A DNA stretch of 33,437 nt from JAWWPY01 sp964412845. Its GTDB lineage: Bacteria; Actinomycetota; Actinomycetes; Streptosporangiales; Streptosporangiaceae. Location of the stretch: the NCBI GenBank assembly GCA_964412845.1, contig CAYPQM010000072.1, positions 1 to 33,437 on the forward strand, read 5' to 3'. Positions 14,059 through 22,441 of this stretch are shown here, one piece after another. Each line of letters starts with the position of its first letter. Position 1 is the first letter of the stretch. The position numbers and the translations under genes are program-made. The notes under the pieces are model-generated. The model did not search any database. It was given only the letters and a program-made list of their open reading frames with translations, and was not told the DNA's origin.

Positions 14059-15841
14059 AGGTCGCCAGAATGGCGGCCATCGGCGTGTGGATCTTTTCGA
14101 GCACCTTGCCGTTCCCGAGCGACATGTGCACGCCGCACGGCAGGCACGGGTCGAAACTGCGGACGGCCCGCATGATGTCAATGCCCTTGAATGTGTCCGG
14201 CGGGTTCTCCTCGAAGATCGGCGTGTTCTGCACCGCGTCCTCGTAGGGGCCGGGAGTCCCGTAGCTGTCGCGCACGCTGGCGTTCCATGGGGTCGGCGGG
14301 TACGGGTGGTAGTTCGCGATCTTCCCGTCGCGGATCACCATGTGGTGCGACAGCACGCCGCGCACGGCCTCGGTGAATCCGCAGCTGTTGGCCTCGTCAG
14401 GCACGTCGAACGGTTCCCAGGTCTTGGTGTGGCCGGCCCGTATCTCGGCCAGGCCCTTCTCCATGAAGTGCAGCGCCGCCGCGGCCGCGTAGGCCTGGAA
14501 GTAGGTCCGCGCCCGGTCCCGCTCGATGGCGTTGGACAGCGGCCTGCCCTCCTTGTCCACCGGGATCTTCCACTCGAAGGTGGCCTCGGGCCTGCTGACC
14601 GTCCGCGGCAGGTTGATCACCACGCTGTGGCCGGTGGACTTGACGTAGCCGAAGTCCACGAGGCCGCCCAGCGCCGTCGCCCACAGCCGGGCCAGGGGCC
14701 CGCCGCCGGTGTCGGCGGCCAGGTAGTTGGTGCCGTCGAACCACCGCGGCGACATGACCCAGCTGTACTTGCTGTCGAAGTCGCGCTTGGCCGGCCGCGG
14801 GATCGTGTGCTGGTTCCACGGGTGCCTGCGGTCCACCGGGTTGCCCAGGGGATCGCGGGTCACGAACATCTCCTGGTCTTCCCAGTCCTCGTAGTACGAG
14901 CTGCCGAGCAGGATGCGGATCCCTAGGTTGATGTCGACGAGGTCGTTGGTGAGCAGTTGCCCGTCCCGGATGACGCCGGGGGTCACGAACATCTTCCGGC
15001 CCCAGTCGGTCATGTGGTCGTAGCGGAAGTCGCAGTGCTCAGGGTCGTTCAGGCTGCCCCAGCAGACCATGTCGGCGCGGCGGCGGCCCACCTCCTCATA
15101 CCCGGGCATGGCCTCGTAGAAGAAGTCGAACAGGTCGTCGTGCATCGGCACGACCCGCTTCATGAACTCCACGTAGCGCATCAGCCGGGTGAGGTAGTCG
15201 GTGAACAGCTGGACCGTGGGGGTCGTCCCCACGCCGCCGGGGTAGAGCGTCGAGGGATGCACGTGCCGCCCCTCCATCAGGCAGAACATCTCCCTGGTGG
15301 ACCGGCTGACCTGGAGCGCCTCGCGGTAGAACTCGCCTTCCAGCGGGTTGAGCGACCGCATGATGTCGCCGATGTACTTGTAGCCGTGCTCTCCGGCGTG
15401 CGGCGACTCGGTCCGGTTGGCGAGTTCGAGCACGCCCGGATTGGTCTCGCCGACCATCTTCGCGCAGAAGTCCACCCCGACCAGGTTCTCCTGGAAGATG
15501 TTGTGGTCGAACATGTACTCGGCGGCCTCGCCCAGGTTGATGATCCACTCGGCGAGGTGCGGCGGCCGTACCCCGTAGGCCATGTTCTGGGCGTACACCG
15601 AGCAGGTCGCGTGGTTGTCACCGCAGATCCCGCAGATGCGGCTGGTGATGAAGTGCGCGTCGCGCGGGTCCTTGCCCTTCATGAAGATGCTGTAGCCGCG
15701 GAAGATCGACGAGGTGCTGTGACACTCGACGACCCTCTTCTGCTTGAAGTCGATTTTTGTGTAGATTCCCAGGCTGCCCACGATCCTGGTGATCGGGTCC
15801 CAGTTCATCTCGACAATGCCGGTGCCCGTGTCCGTGGTCAT
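14057..15841 (-). CDS. hhyL: [NiFe]-hydrogenase large subunit, group 1h type
   Basis: A 594-residue catalytic subunit that would bind the NiFe(CN)2CO centre and split H2. The N-terminal L1 motif is RIC70GIC73GDNH77 and the C-terminal L2 motif is DPC566LPC569GVH572, giving all four cysteine ligands. A 22-residue tail after His572 is the expected substrate of the maturation endopeptidase, which is encoded in the divergent operon. No Tat signal is present on either subunit, so the enzyme is cytoplasmic. The ATG at 15841 has a GAGAGGGA site and the conserved VEMNWDPITRIVGSLGIYTKIDF start. It follows hhyS by 58 bp. The motif forms and neighbours match the actinobacterial high-affinity class (group 1h), which oxidises trace H2 in air. 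Confidence 0.95.
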   Translation of the reverse strand: MTTDTGTGIVEMNWDPITRIVGSLGIYTKIDFKQKRVVECHSTSSIFRGYSIFMKGKDPRDAHFITSRICGICGDNHATCSVYAQNMAYGVRPPHLAEWIINLGEAAEYMFDHNIFQENLVGVDFCAKMVGETNPGVLELANRTESPHAGEHGYKYIGDIMRSLNPLEGEFYREALQVSRSTREMFCLMEGRHVHPSTLYPGGVGTTPTVQLFTDYLTRLMRYVEFMKRVVPMHDDLFDFFYEAMPGYEEVGRRRADMVCWGSLNDPEHCDFRYDHMTDWGRKMFVTPGVIRDGQLLTNDLVDINLGIRILLGSSYYEDWEDQEMFVTRDPLGNPVDRRHPWNQHTIPRPAKRDFDSKYSWVMSPRWFDGTNYLAADTGGGPLARLWATALGGLVDFGYVKSTGHSVVINLPRTVSRPEATFEWKIPVDKEGRPLSNAIERDRARTYFQAYAAAAALHFMEKGLAEIRAGHTKTWEPFDVPDEANSCGFTEAVRGVLSHHMVIRDGKIANYHPYPPTPWNASVRDSYGTPGPYEDAVQNTPIFEENPPDTFKGIDIMRAVRSFDPCLPCGVHMSLGNGKVLEKIHTPMAAILAT

Positions 15842-15899
15842 CGCTTATCCCTCTCGCTGCATTCGGGCGCCGCTGCCCAGGGGCTGGCGCTGGTCGAGG

Positions 15900-16976
<1,077 letters not shown>

Positions 16977-17070
16977 TGCTAGGCCACCTCCTCGCTGCGG
17001 TGTCGGCGGGATAGTGGATGCGTCGCGACCTGGAGATGAGGTACCTGGGGACCAGATGCTCGGAGGCCGG

Positions 17071-17116
17071 GCCCTGACCGCCAGTGCCCGGACGGCAGGT
17101 GCCCTGACGGGCAGGT
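17071..17116 (-). repeat. Three 15-bp tandem repeats in the hhyS leader
   Basis: Units 17071-17085, 17086-17100 and 17101-17116 follow the pattern GCCCTGACGGGCAGGT with a few differences. Each unit is itself a partial dyad (GCCC...GGGC). They lie about 95-140 bp upstream of the hhyS ATG, downstream of the predicted transcription start, so they would be in the 5' untranslated RNA. Confidence 0.6.
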
Positions 17117-17288
17117 TCTTGGGGGCCAGGTGGGGCAAGGTGCGGTAGCTGGGGCCGGCCGGCCCGGGAATGGTGAGCCGTTGGTGGGCGCCAGCATGAA
17201 TCCGCCGCCTGGCGGGCCACTCTGACCGCCGGACGGCCCGCACCATGGGGAGCGCGACAGCGCCGGGAAACCGTTCATGGCAGGACCT

Positions 17289-17307
17289 GTCTGCACCGTG
17301 TGCAGAC
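17289..17307. promoter_or_regulatory. Operator-like palindrome at the predicted hhyS start site
   Basis: GTCTGCAC-CGT-GTGCAGAC, perfect 8-bp arms with a 3-bp centre. It lies just downstream of the -10-like TAACAT, so it spans the expected transcription start (about 17307). That is the classic position for a repressor site. The binding protein is unknown; the fused HTH regulator encoded across the gap is one candidate. Confidence 0.55.
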
Positions 17308-17313
17308 GCCGCC

Positions 17314-17342
17314 ATGTTAAACCTGGCCACCAGGGGTGGCAA
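17314..17342 (-). promoter_or_regulatory. Predicted sigma-70-like promoter of hhySL
   Basis: Read on the minus strand: TTGCCA (17342-17337), exactly 17 bases, then TAACAT (17319-17314). The spacer contains the dyad GCCACC-AGG-GGTGGC (17326-17340). Predicted leader to hhyS is about 330 nt. This is a by-eye match to consensus only. Confidence 0.5.
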
Positions 17343-17362
17343 GACTGAACAGTCAAGTCAAT

Positions 17363-17391
17363 GGACATAAATGTCCTGTCAACACGACAGG
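17363..17391. promoter_or_regulatory. Two overlapping palindromes upstream of the hhyS promoter
   Basis: GGACAT-AA-ATGTCC (17363-17376) runs into CCTGTC-AACAC-GACAGG (17375-17391). Both are perfect 6-bp dyads, lying about 20-50 bp upstream of the -35-like element, where an activator would bind. They may also serve the rightward genes. Confidence 0.45.
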
Positions 17392-17574
17392 GCTGGGATC
17401 ACTGCCCTCGCCAACTGCCTCGCGAGGGGACCCTGCCGCTCCCGGCCCAGAACTCCCACCAGGAACGCGGCATCCATCGCGGACGCGTACGCTGTCTTGA
17501 TACTGGTCGGTATATATGACCGGGAAGCGTGATCCGGTTGACCGGTGACCGGAGGCATGACAAGGGAGACACCA

Positions 17575-18129
17575 GTGCCTGATCCGGCCGACGGGCACGG
17601 GGACGCGTCGATCGAGGTCGTCCCCGTAGTGGTGCTGTCCCAGACCTTTCCGGCGCGTCCGTCGTGGATCCCGGAGATCCGGGACTTCGTCCGCCGCTGC
17701 CTGGCCGAGTCGCCGCTGACCGAGCAGGGAAATCGTGAAGTCGGCGAGACGGTCTTCCGCGCCCTGCTGGACGCCGCCGGGCCGGAGGGAGCCATCCAGG
17801 TCTCGTTCCGGATCTTCCCTGAGCACGTCGAGGTCGACGTCCTGCACTCCAACCAGCAGTTCACTGGCGGCCAGCCCGCCGTCGGCGAGCCGGTGACCGC
17901 GATGCGGCCGTCCACGGCCAGCCGGGCCGCGCTACCGAGACGGCCGGACACCTTTGCCGACTGGATGTCCAGCACCCTGCGCCGGGAGGGGCTCACCCAG
18001 GAGGCCGCGGCCCGCCAGCTCGGCGTGTCGGTCAAGACCGTTGGCCGCTGGGTCGGCGGGGAGACCGAGCCGCGGCTCCGCGATCTGCGCCGGATCCAGG
18101 AACTCTTCGGCGAACTGCCGTTCCCGTAG
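17575..18129 (+). CDS. Regulator: RsbW-like domain fused to helix-turn-helix
   Basis: About 184 residues from a GTG at 17575, chosen because AAGGGAGA precedes it; in-frame starts at 17545 (GTG) and 17557 (ATG) lack a usable site. Residues about 15-95 (LSQTFPARPSWIPEIRDFVRRCLAESPL, EVGETVFRALLDAA, IQVSFRIFPEHVEVDVLHSN) look like a shortened GHKL/RsbW-type ATPase fold, but the G-box motifs are absent. Residues about 137-165 form a clear XRE-type HTH (LTQEAAARQLGVSVKTVGRWVGG). It is divergent from hhyS and first in the rightward direction towards the hyp genes, so it is the obvious local regulator of the locus. A 164-bp gap separates it from YceI. DNA targets are inferred, not shown. Confidence 0.7.
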   Translation: MPDPADGHGDASIEVVPVVVLSQTFPARPSWIPEIRDFVRRCLAESPLTEQGNREVGETVFRALLDAAGPEGAIQVSFRIFPEHVEVDVLHSNQQFTGGQPAVGEPVTAMRPSTASRAALPRRPDTFADWMSSTLRREGLTQEAAARQLGVSVKTVGRWVGGETEPRLRDLRRIQELFGELPFP

Positions 18130-18293
18130 CGGTACCCCCATCCGAGGGTGCCCGCTGGCCCCGGCATCCGCCGGCCCGGCCGTTCGGCCCGCGCTGCTGG
18201 CGGCCCCGGAGGGCGACCCGGCTGACCGACAGCAAGTCATCACTGTCCGCTGATCCACTGGACGTCCCCCCACAAGTGTCCTAACGTGCTGCC

Positions 18294-18851
18294 ATGGCGG
18301 TTCCCGCTGGACACTACCGACTTGTCCCGGACACGGGCCGGATCGTGCTGCGCACTTCTCGCGACGGCCTGGCCGCGACGGCTGGCCACGACCTCACGAT
18401 CGAGGCGCCACGGTGGTCAGGTGACCTGACCGTGCGGGACGACGGCAGCCCGGTCTCGCTGGAGGTGCGCATCGACGCGGGGGCGCTCAGCGTGCGCGAG
18501 GGCACCGGCGGCCTCAAGCCGCTGACCGACCGGGACCGCCGCGAGATAGGCGTGACCATGCGGCGCCTGCTCGGCACCGGTCAGCACCCCGAGGCGGTGT
18601 TCACCGCCACCCGCTTCGAGGCGGCCGGCGATGGTGGCGTGATCGAAGGGGACTTCACCCTGCACGGCACCTCGCGGCCGCTCACCCTGCAGGTCACCCA
18701 GACCGGGCCGGGCAAGTACCAGGCCACCGGGTCGATCGTGCAGTCCTCGTATGGCATCAAGCCGTACTCCGGGTTTTTCGGGGCTCTCAAGGTGCGCGAC
18801 GCTGTCGTGGTTGAGGCCGAGGCGGAACTCCCCCCGCCGGACGTAGCCTGA
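18294..18851 (+). CDS. YceI-like family protein
   Basis: A 185-residue lipocalin-like beta-barrel protein of the YceI family. The typical opening HYRLVPDTGRIVLRTSRDGLAATAGHDLTIEAPRWSG is followed by SLEVRIDAGALSVREGTG, RREIGVTMRRLLGTGQHPEAVF and FTLHGTSRPLTL, the family landmarks. Some YceI proteins bind polyisoprenoid lipids. No signal peptide is visible here, so it is probably cytoplasmic, unlike E. coli YceI. It lies just upstream of the SIS/hyp genes on the same strand (18-bp gap to the next start), so it may be cotranscribed with them. A role in hydrogenase maturation is unproven. Confidence 0.85.
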   Translation: MAVPAGHYRLVPDTGRIVLRTSRDGLAATAGHDLTIEAPRWSGDLTVRDDGSPVSLEVRIDAGALSVREGTGGLKPLTDRDRREIGVTMRRLLGTGQHPEAVFTATRFEAAGDGGVIEGDFTLHGTSRPLTLQVTQTGPGKYQATGSIVQSSYGIKPYSGFFGALKVRDAVVVEAEAELPPPDVA

Positions 18852-18869
18852 AGTGAGATTCTTAAGGAA

Positions 18870-19499
18870 GTGACCGGACTGGTGCGGACATCCCCCGGAG
18901 ACGAAGACGTCACCAGGCTGTTCGAGCGCCGCGCGGCGCCGATCCAGGACCTGGCCGATCACGCGGGCACGGTGGCCGCGGCCTGTCACGCCATGGCGGT
19001 ACGTTTCCATCAGGGCGGCAAGCTGGTGGTGTTCGGCACCGGCCCGGCCAGCGCCGACGCCCTGCACGTTGCGGTCGAGTTCGTGCACCCGGTGATCGTC
19101 GGCAAGCGCGCCCTGCCCGCCATCTCCCTCACCGCGGACATCGCGACCGTGACCGGGCTCGCCGCCCGCGATGGCATGGGCGGCGTTTTCGCCCACCAGA
19201 TCCGCTACCTCGCCCGGCCGGCCGACATCGCCCTCGGCATCTGCGCTAACGGGAACGGCGAGAGTGTCCGGCGCGGCCTGGTCACCGCGCACGATCTGGG
19301 GATGCTGACGATCGCCCTGGTCGGCGGGGACGGCGGCGCGATCGGGGTCAGCCCGGCCGTCGATCACCTGCTCGTCGCCCGGTCAGCGGACCCGCAGATC
19401 GTCAAGGAGGTGCAGGTGACCGCCTACCACTTGCTGTGGGAGCTGGTGCACGTGTTCTTCGAGCAGCCGGGCGTGCTCGACCCGGAGGTGGTGGGATGA
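18870..19499 (+). CDS. SIS-domain protein 1 (GmhA-like, divergent)
   Basis: A 209-residue single-SIS-domain protein. The sugar-phosphate-binding region reads LVVFGTGPASADALHVAVEF, a drifted form of the GmhA GNGGSxxDAxHxAxE motif that keeps the Glu. The second loop is CANGNGESVRRGL instead of STSGxSxN. The C-terminal helix (VQVTAYHLLWELVHVF) keeps the His. GmhA enzymes isomerise sedoheptulose 7-phosphate, but this lineage sits in hydrogenase maturation operons, where such a reaction has no obvious place. The GTG at 18870 is very close to AAGGA; a GTG at 18882 is possible. Its stop overlaps the next ATG (ATGA). Probable partner of SIS protein 2. Confidence 0.75.
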   Translation: MTGLVRTSPGDEDVTRLFERRAAPIQDLADHAGTVAAACHAMAVRFHQGGKLVVFGTGPASADALHVAVEFVHPVIVGKRALPAISLTADIATVTGLAARDGMGGVFAHQIRYLARPADIALGICANGNGESVRRGLVTAHDLGMLTIALVGGDGGAIGVSPAVDHLLVARSADPQIVKEVQVTAYHLLWELVHVFFEQPGVLDPEVVG

Positions 19500-19762
19500 C
19501 CGCCGCAGGCCGCCGCGCGGAGGTGCAGTCAATCACCCAACCCCCGCCGGCGCAATCCCCGGGTCAGTGCCTCGACGAGGTTTGCGTGACCTGCTCGGAT
19601 ACAGCCGTAGCGGTGACCGTCGTCCGGCTGCTGGCCAGCGATCTCGCGATCGTGGACACGGGCTCCGGCGAGGAGGAGGTCAGCGTGGCCCTGGTGGCCG
19701 CGAATGTCGGCGACACGATCCTGGTGCATGCGGGCGAGGCGATCGCGGTGGTGCCCGGATGA
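19496..19762 (+). CDS. HypC/HupF-like protein, atypical N-terminus
   Basis: An 88-residue protein whose C-terminal 60 residues (CVTCSDTAVAVTVVRLLASDLAIVDTGSGEEEVSVALV, VGDTILVHAGEAIAVV) match the OB-like HypC/HupF fold. Canonical HypC has Met-Cys at the N-terminus, the Cys that holds iron with HypD and contacts the large subunit. Here there is a 24-residue Pro/Gln-rich extension and a C25-x4-C30-x2-C33 cluster instead. A normal HypC is encoded downstream. It overlaps both neighbours by ATGA, so it is made in step with the two SIS proteins. It may be a dedicated chaperone for HhyL or a structural adaptor for the SIS proteins; this is inference. Confidence 0.75.
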   Translation: MTAAGRRAEVQSITQPPPAQSPGQCLDEVCVTCSDTAVAVTVVRLLASDLAIVDTGSGEEEVSVALVAANVGDTILVHAGEAIAVVPG

Positions 19763-20466
19763 GCTCCGTACCGCGGCACGGCAGCCCGGCCCGGCCGGGG
19801 CGCCCGGCCGGCAGCTCAGCGATGGAATCGCTGTACCCGTTCCTGTACCCGGGGAAGACCGATGTCGCCGCCGTGCTGGCGGGGGTCCGCCACTCGACGG
19901 TGGCCAAGCTGCGTGAGATCACCGAGCTGCGCACCGCGGTTGCCGCCCAGGACTCGGCGCGGCTGCTGGCGTGCGCGCAGGCGATGGCGGGGAGGTTCGC
20001 GGCCGGCGGGCGGCTGTTCGCCTTCGGCAACGGCGGCAGCGCCACCGACGCCCAGCAGATCGCGACGCTGTTCCTCAATCCCGGCCCGGCCGGCCGGCCG
20101 CTGCCCGCGTTCGGGCTGGCCAATGACACCGCCGTGGTCACCGCGCTGTGCAATGACATCGGCGTCGACGTGGTGTTCGCCCGGCAGATCGCCGCCTTCG
20201 GCGGCCAGCAGGACATCGCGATGGCCCTGTCCACCAGCGGCAGTTCGGAGAATCTGCTGCGCGGCCTAGACGAGGCGGCCCGGCGTGGCATGCTGACGGT
20301 GGGCATCGCCGGATATGACGGGGGGAAGATGTCCGAGCTAGCAGGCCTGGATTATCTCTTTGTCGCGCCCTCATCCTCGGTGCACCGGATCCAGGAAGCG
20401 CAGACCACGATCTACCACGCGCTGTGGGAACTCACCCTGGCCACCCTCGGCAGCGGCGGTGACTGA
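19759..20466 (+). CDS. SIS-domain protein 2 (GmhA-like)
   Basis: A 235-residue SIS-domain protein. The ATG at 19759 overlaps the HypC-like stop; an internal ATG (MESLYPF, 19822) is also possible. The phosphosugar loop is well kept: FAFGNGGSATDAQQIA and ALSTSGSSENLLRGL. The C-terminal helix RIQEAQTTIYHALWEL keeps the Gln and His that in E. coli GmhA belong to the active site. The position of the GmhA catalytic Glu is replaced (IATLFLNP). SIS protein 1 shows the reverse pattern, so a mixed oligomer is attractive. Cytoplasmic. Followed by the maturation protease after 1 bp. Substrate unknown. Confidence 0.8.
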   Translation: MSSVPRHGSPARPGRPAGSSAMESLYPFLYPGKTDVAAVLAGVRHSTVAKLREITELRTAVAAQDSARLLACAQAMAGRFAAGGRLFAFGNGGSATDAQQIATLFLNPGPAGRPLPAFGLANDTAVVTALCNDIGVDVVFARQIAAFGGQQDIAMALSTSGSSENLLRGLDEAARRGMLTVGIAGYDGGKMSELAGLDYLFVAPSSSVHRIQEAQTTIYHALWELTLATLGSGGD

Positions 20467-20467
20467 G

Positions 20468-21025
20468 ATGACCGGCCGCACTCTGATCGCCTGCCTCGGC
20501 AACATCTTCCTCGGTGACGACGGGTTCGGGGTCGAGGTGGCCAAGCGCCTGGCTGGCCAGCAGCTTCCCGAGGGGGTCCGGGTCACCGACTACGGCATCC
20601 GGGGCATGCACCTGGCCTTCGACCTGGCCGCGGGATTCGACACCACGATCCTGGTCGATGCGGTGCAGCGCGGCGAAGAGCCGGGAACCGTGTATGTGAT
20701 CGAGCCGGAGCCCGTGCCGCAGTCACCCGGCGGCGCCGTGACCGGAGACGGGGCGGGCGGCGCCGGAGCGGGCGGTCCCCTAGCCGGGATGAGCCTGTTC
20801 GATGCCCACGGGATGCAACCAGACGTTGTCATGGATATGGCCGGGCGGCTCGGCGCTGACGCCGGCCGGGTACTGGTGGTGGGCTGCGAGGCCGCGAGCC
20901 TGGCGGAGGGAATCGGGCTCAGCCCGCAAGTCAGCGCCGCGGTAGACGAAGCAGTCCGTGTCGTCGTCAGGCTCGTGACGACGACAGGACGGCGGGAAAC
21001 CCCCCGCACGAGCACGAAGAGGTGA
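20468..21025 (+). CDS. Hydrogenase maturation endopeptidase (HyaD/HycI family)
   Basis: A 185-residue protease that should clip the 22-residue C-terminal tail of HhyL once nickel is inserted. The family start LIACLGNIFLGDDGFGVEVAKRL contains the conserved GN-D-GFG motif with the first metal-sensing Asp/Glu residues. TTILVDAVQRG carries the second Asp, and FDAHGMQP the conserved His. A Gly/Ala-rich insert (GDGAGGAGAGGPLAG) precedes the HG motif and the C-terminus is extended and basic. ATG 20468 lies one base after the stop of SIS protein 2. No other structural hydrogenase is in the window, so HhyL is the natural substrate. Confidence 0.85.
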   Translation: MTGRTLIACLGNIFLGDDGFGVEVAKRLAGQQLPEGVRVTDYGIRGMHLAFDLAAGFDTTILVDAVQRGEEPGTVYVIEPEPVPQSPGGAVTGDGAGGAGAGGPLAGMSLFDAHGMQPDVVMDMAGRLGADAGRVLVVGCEAASLAEGIGLSPQVSAAVDEAVRVVVRLVTTTGRRETPRTSTKR

Positions 21026-21029
21026 TCGC

Positions 21030-21302
21030 ATGTGTCTTGGCATTCCGGGCGAGGTGATCGAGTTCCTCCCTGGTCAGCCGGACCTGGCCCGGGTAGACGT
21101 CAGCGGGGTCAAGCGGGTGATCAACGTCGGGCTGCTGGCCGATGACCCGCCTGAGCCCGGCGAATGGGTGCTCATTCACGTGGGCTTCGCGCTCTCCAAG
21201 ATCGACGAGAGTGAGGCCGCCGCCGCCCTGGAATTCCTGGAGGGGATCGGCCAGGCCTACGCGGACGAACTCGCCGCGCTGCAGGAATCACGGATCGAAT
21301 AG
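21030..21302 (+). CDS. hypC: Hydrogenase assembly chaperone HypC
   Basis: A 90-residue canonical HypC: MCLGIPGEVIEF with the essential N-terminal Cys2, then VDVSGVKRVINVGLL and GEWVLIHVGFALSKIDESEAAAALEFL. HypC carries Fe(CN)2CO with HypD and delivers it to the large subunit. It starts 4 bp after the protease stop and precedes hypD. It is distinct from the HypC-like protein at 19496, so the locus has two HypC paralogues for one visible hydrogenase. Confidence 0.95.
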   Translation: MCLGIPGEVIEFLPGQPDLARVDVSGVKRVINVGLLADDPPEPGEWVLIHVGFALSKIDESEAAAALEFLEGIGQAYADELAALQESRIE

Positions 21303-21313
21303 GAGTGAGCGGG

Positions 21314-22441
21314 ATGCGGTTCGTCGATGAGTTCCGGGACGCCGACAAGGCACACGCGCTGGCCGCGAAGATCGCGGCGCTATGTGAGCCGGGGCGCCAG
21401 TACAAGCTGATGGAGGTGTGCGGCGGGCACACCCACACGATCTACAAGCACGGGCTTGAGGACTACCTTCCCGAATCCGTCACCCTGGTGCACGGCCCGG
21501 GCTGTCCGGTGTGCGTCATCCCGATGGGCCGGGTCGACGACGCCATACACCTGGCGTCCGAGCCGGATGTCATCATGACCTCGTTCGGCGACATGATGCG
21601 GGTGCCGGGCAGCCAGGGATCATTCTTCGACGCCAAGGCGGCCGGCACCGATATCCGCATGGTCTACTCCCCGCTGGACTCGCTGAAGATCGCCCGGCAG
21701 AACCCGGACAAGCGGGTCGTCTTCATGGCCATCGGCTTCGAGACCACCACGCCGTCCACGGCGATGACCGTGCTGCGCGCGGCGGCCGAGGGCCTAGAGA
21801 ACTTCTCGATCTTCTGCAACCACGTCACGATCATTCCGGCGATCAAGGCCATCCTGGACTCCCCTGACCTCCGCCTGGACGGCTTTATCGGCCCCGGCCA
21901 CGTGTCCACGGTGATCGGCTGCCGCCCGTATGAGTTCATCGCGAGCCAGTACGGCAAGCCGGTCGTGGTGGCCGGCTTCGAGCCGCTGGACATCTTGCAG
22001 TCCATCTACATGCTGATGCTGCAACTGTCGGAGGGGCGCTCGATCGTGGAGAACCAGTACACCCGGGTAGTGCCGTGGGACGGCAACCTCGCCGCCCTGA
22101 AGGCCATCAACGAGGTGATGGAACTGCGGCCGTACTTCGAGTGGCGCGGGCTCGGCTTCATTTCGCACTCCGCGATGCGGATGCGGCCGGAGTACGCGGC
22201 CTTCGACGCCGAGCTGCTGTTCCAGGTGCCGGGCGTGCGGGTGGCCGACCCGAAGGCATGCCAGTGCGGCGAGGTGCTCAAGGGCGTGCTCAAACCGTGG
22301 GAATGCAAGGTGTTCGGCACCGCGTGCACCCCGGAGACCCCCATCGGCACCTGCATGGTCTCCCCCGAGGGCGCATGCGCGGCCTACTACAACTACGGCC
22401 GGATGAACCGCCACCGGGTGGTCGAAGTGAGCATCTCATGA
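21314..22441 (+). CDS. hypD: Hydrogenase maturation protein HypD
   Basis: A 375-residue [4Fe-4S] scaffold on which the Fe(CN)2CO unit is assembled. Landmarks: the start MRFVDEFRDADKAHALAAKI; EVCGGHTHTIYKHGL; HGPGCPVCVIPMGRVD; GFETTTPSTAMTV; GPGHVSTVIG; and the cluster-binding Cys-rich end (KACQCGEVLKGVLKPWECKVFGTACTPETPIGTC). AGGAG lies 8 bases before ATG 21314, which is preferred over the GTG at 21305. Its TGA overlaps the ATG of hypE. Confidence 0.95.
   Translation: MRFVDEFRDADKAHALAAKIAALCEPGRQYKLMEVCGGHTHTIYKHGLEDYLPESVTLVHGPGCPVCVIPMGRVDDAIHLASEPDVIMTSFGDMMRVPGSQGSFFDAKAAGTDIRMVYSPLDSLKIARQNPDKRVVFMAIGFETTTPSTAMTVLRAAAEGLENFSIFCNHVTIIPAIKAILDSPDLRLDGFIGPGHVSTVIGCRPYEFIASQYGKPVVVAGFEPLDILQSIYMLMLQLSEGRSIVENQYTRVVPWDGNLAALKAINEVMELRPYFEWRGLGFISHSAMRMRPEYAAFDAELLFQVPGVRVADPKACQCGEVLKGVLKPWECKVFGTACTPETPIGTCMVSPEGACAAYYNYGRMNRHRVVEVSIS

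Larger units (their letters stand above)
16977..17574. other. Divergent hhy/hyp control region
   Basis: About 600 bp between hhyS (leftward) and the regulator gene (rightward). It has no supportable ORF but is rich in signals: a sigma-70-like promoter for hhyS (17314-17342), perfect palindromes at 17289-17307, 17326-17340, 17363-17376 and 17375-17391, and three 15-bp tandem repeats at 17071-17116 in the presumed hhyS leader. An AT-rich patch (GGTATATATGACC, 17506-17521) inside a short dyad lies upstream of the regulator gene and may belong to its promoter. Confidence 0.6.

Noticed and set aside
16977..17342. N-terminal extension of HhyS to 17342 (possible signal peptide)
   Set aside because: The extra 122 residues are Pro/Arg-rich, include the 15-bp tandem repeats and overlap the predicted promoter. 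No Tat motif with a hydrophobic segment is present, and the ATG at 16976 has a good AGGAGG.
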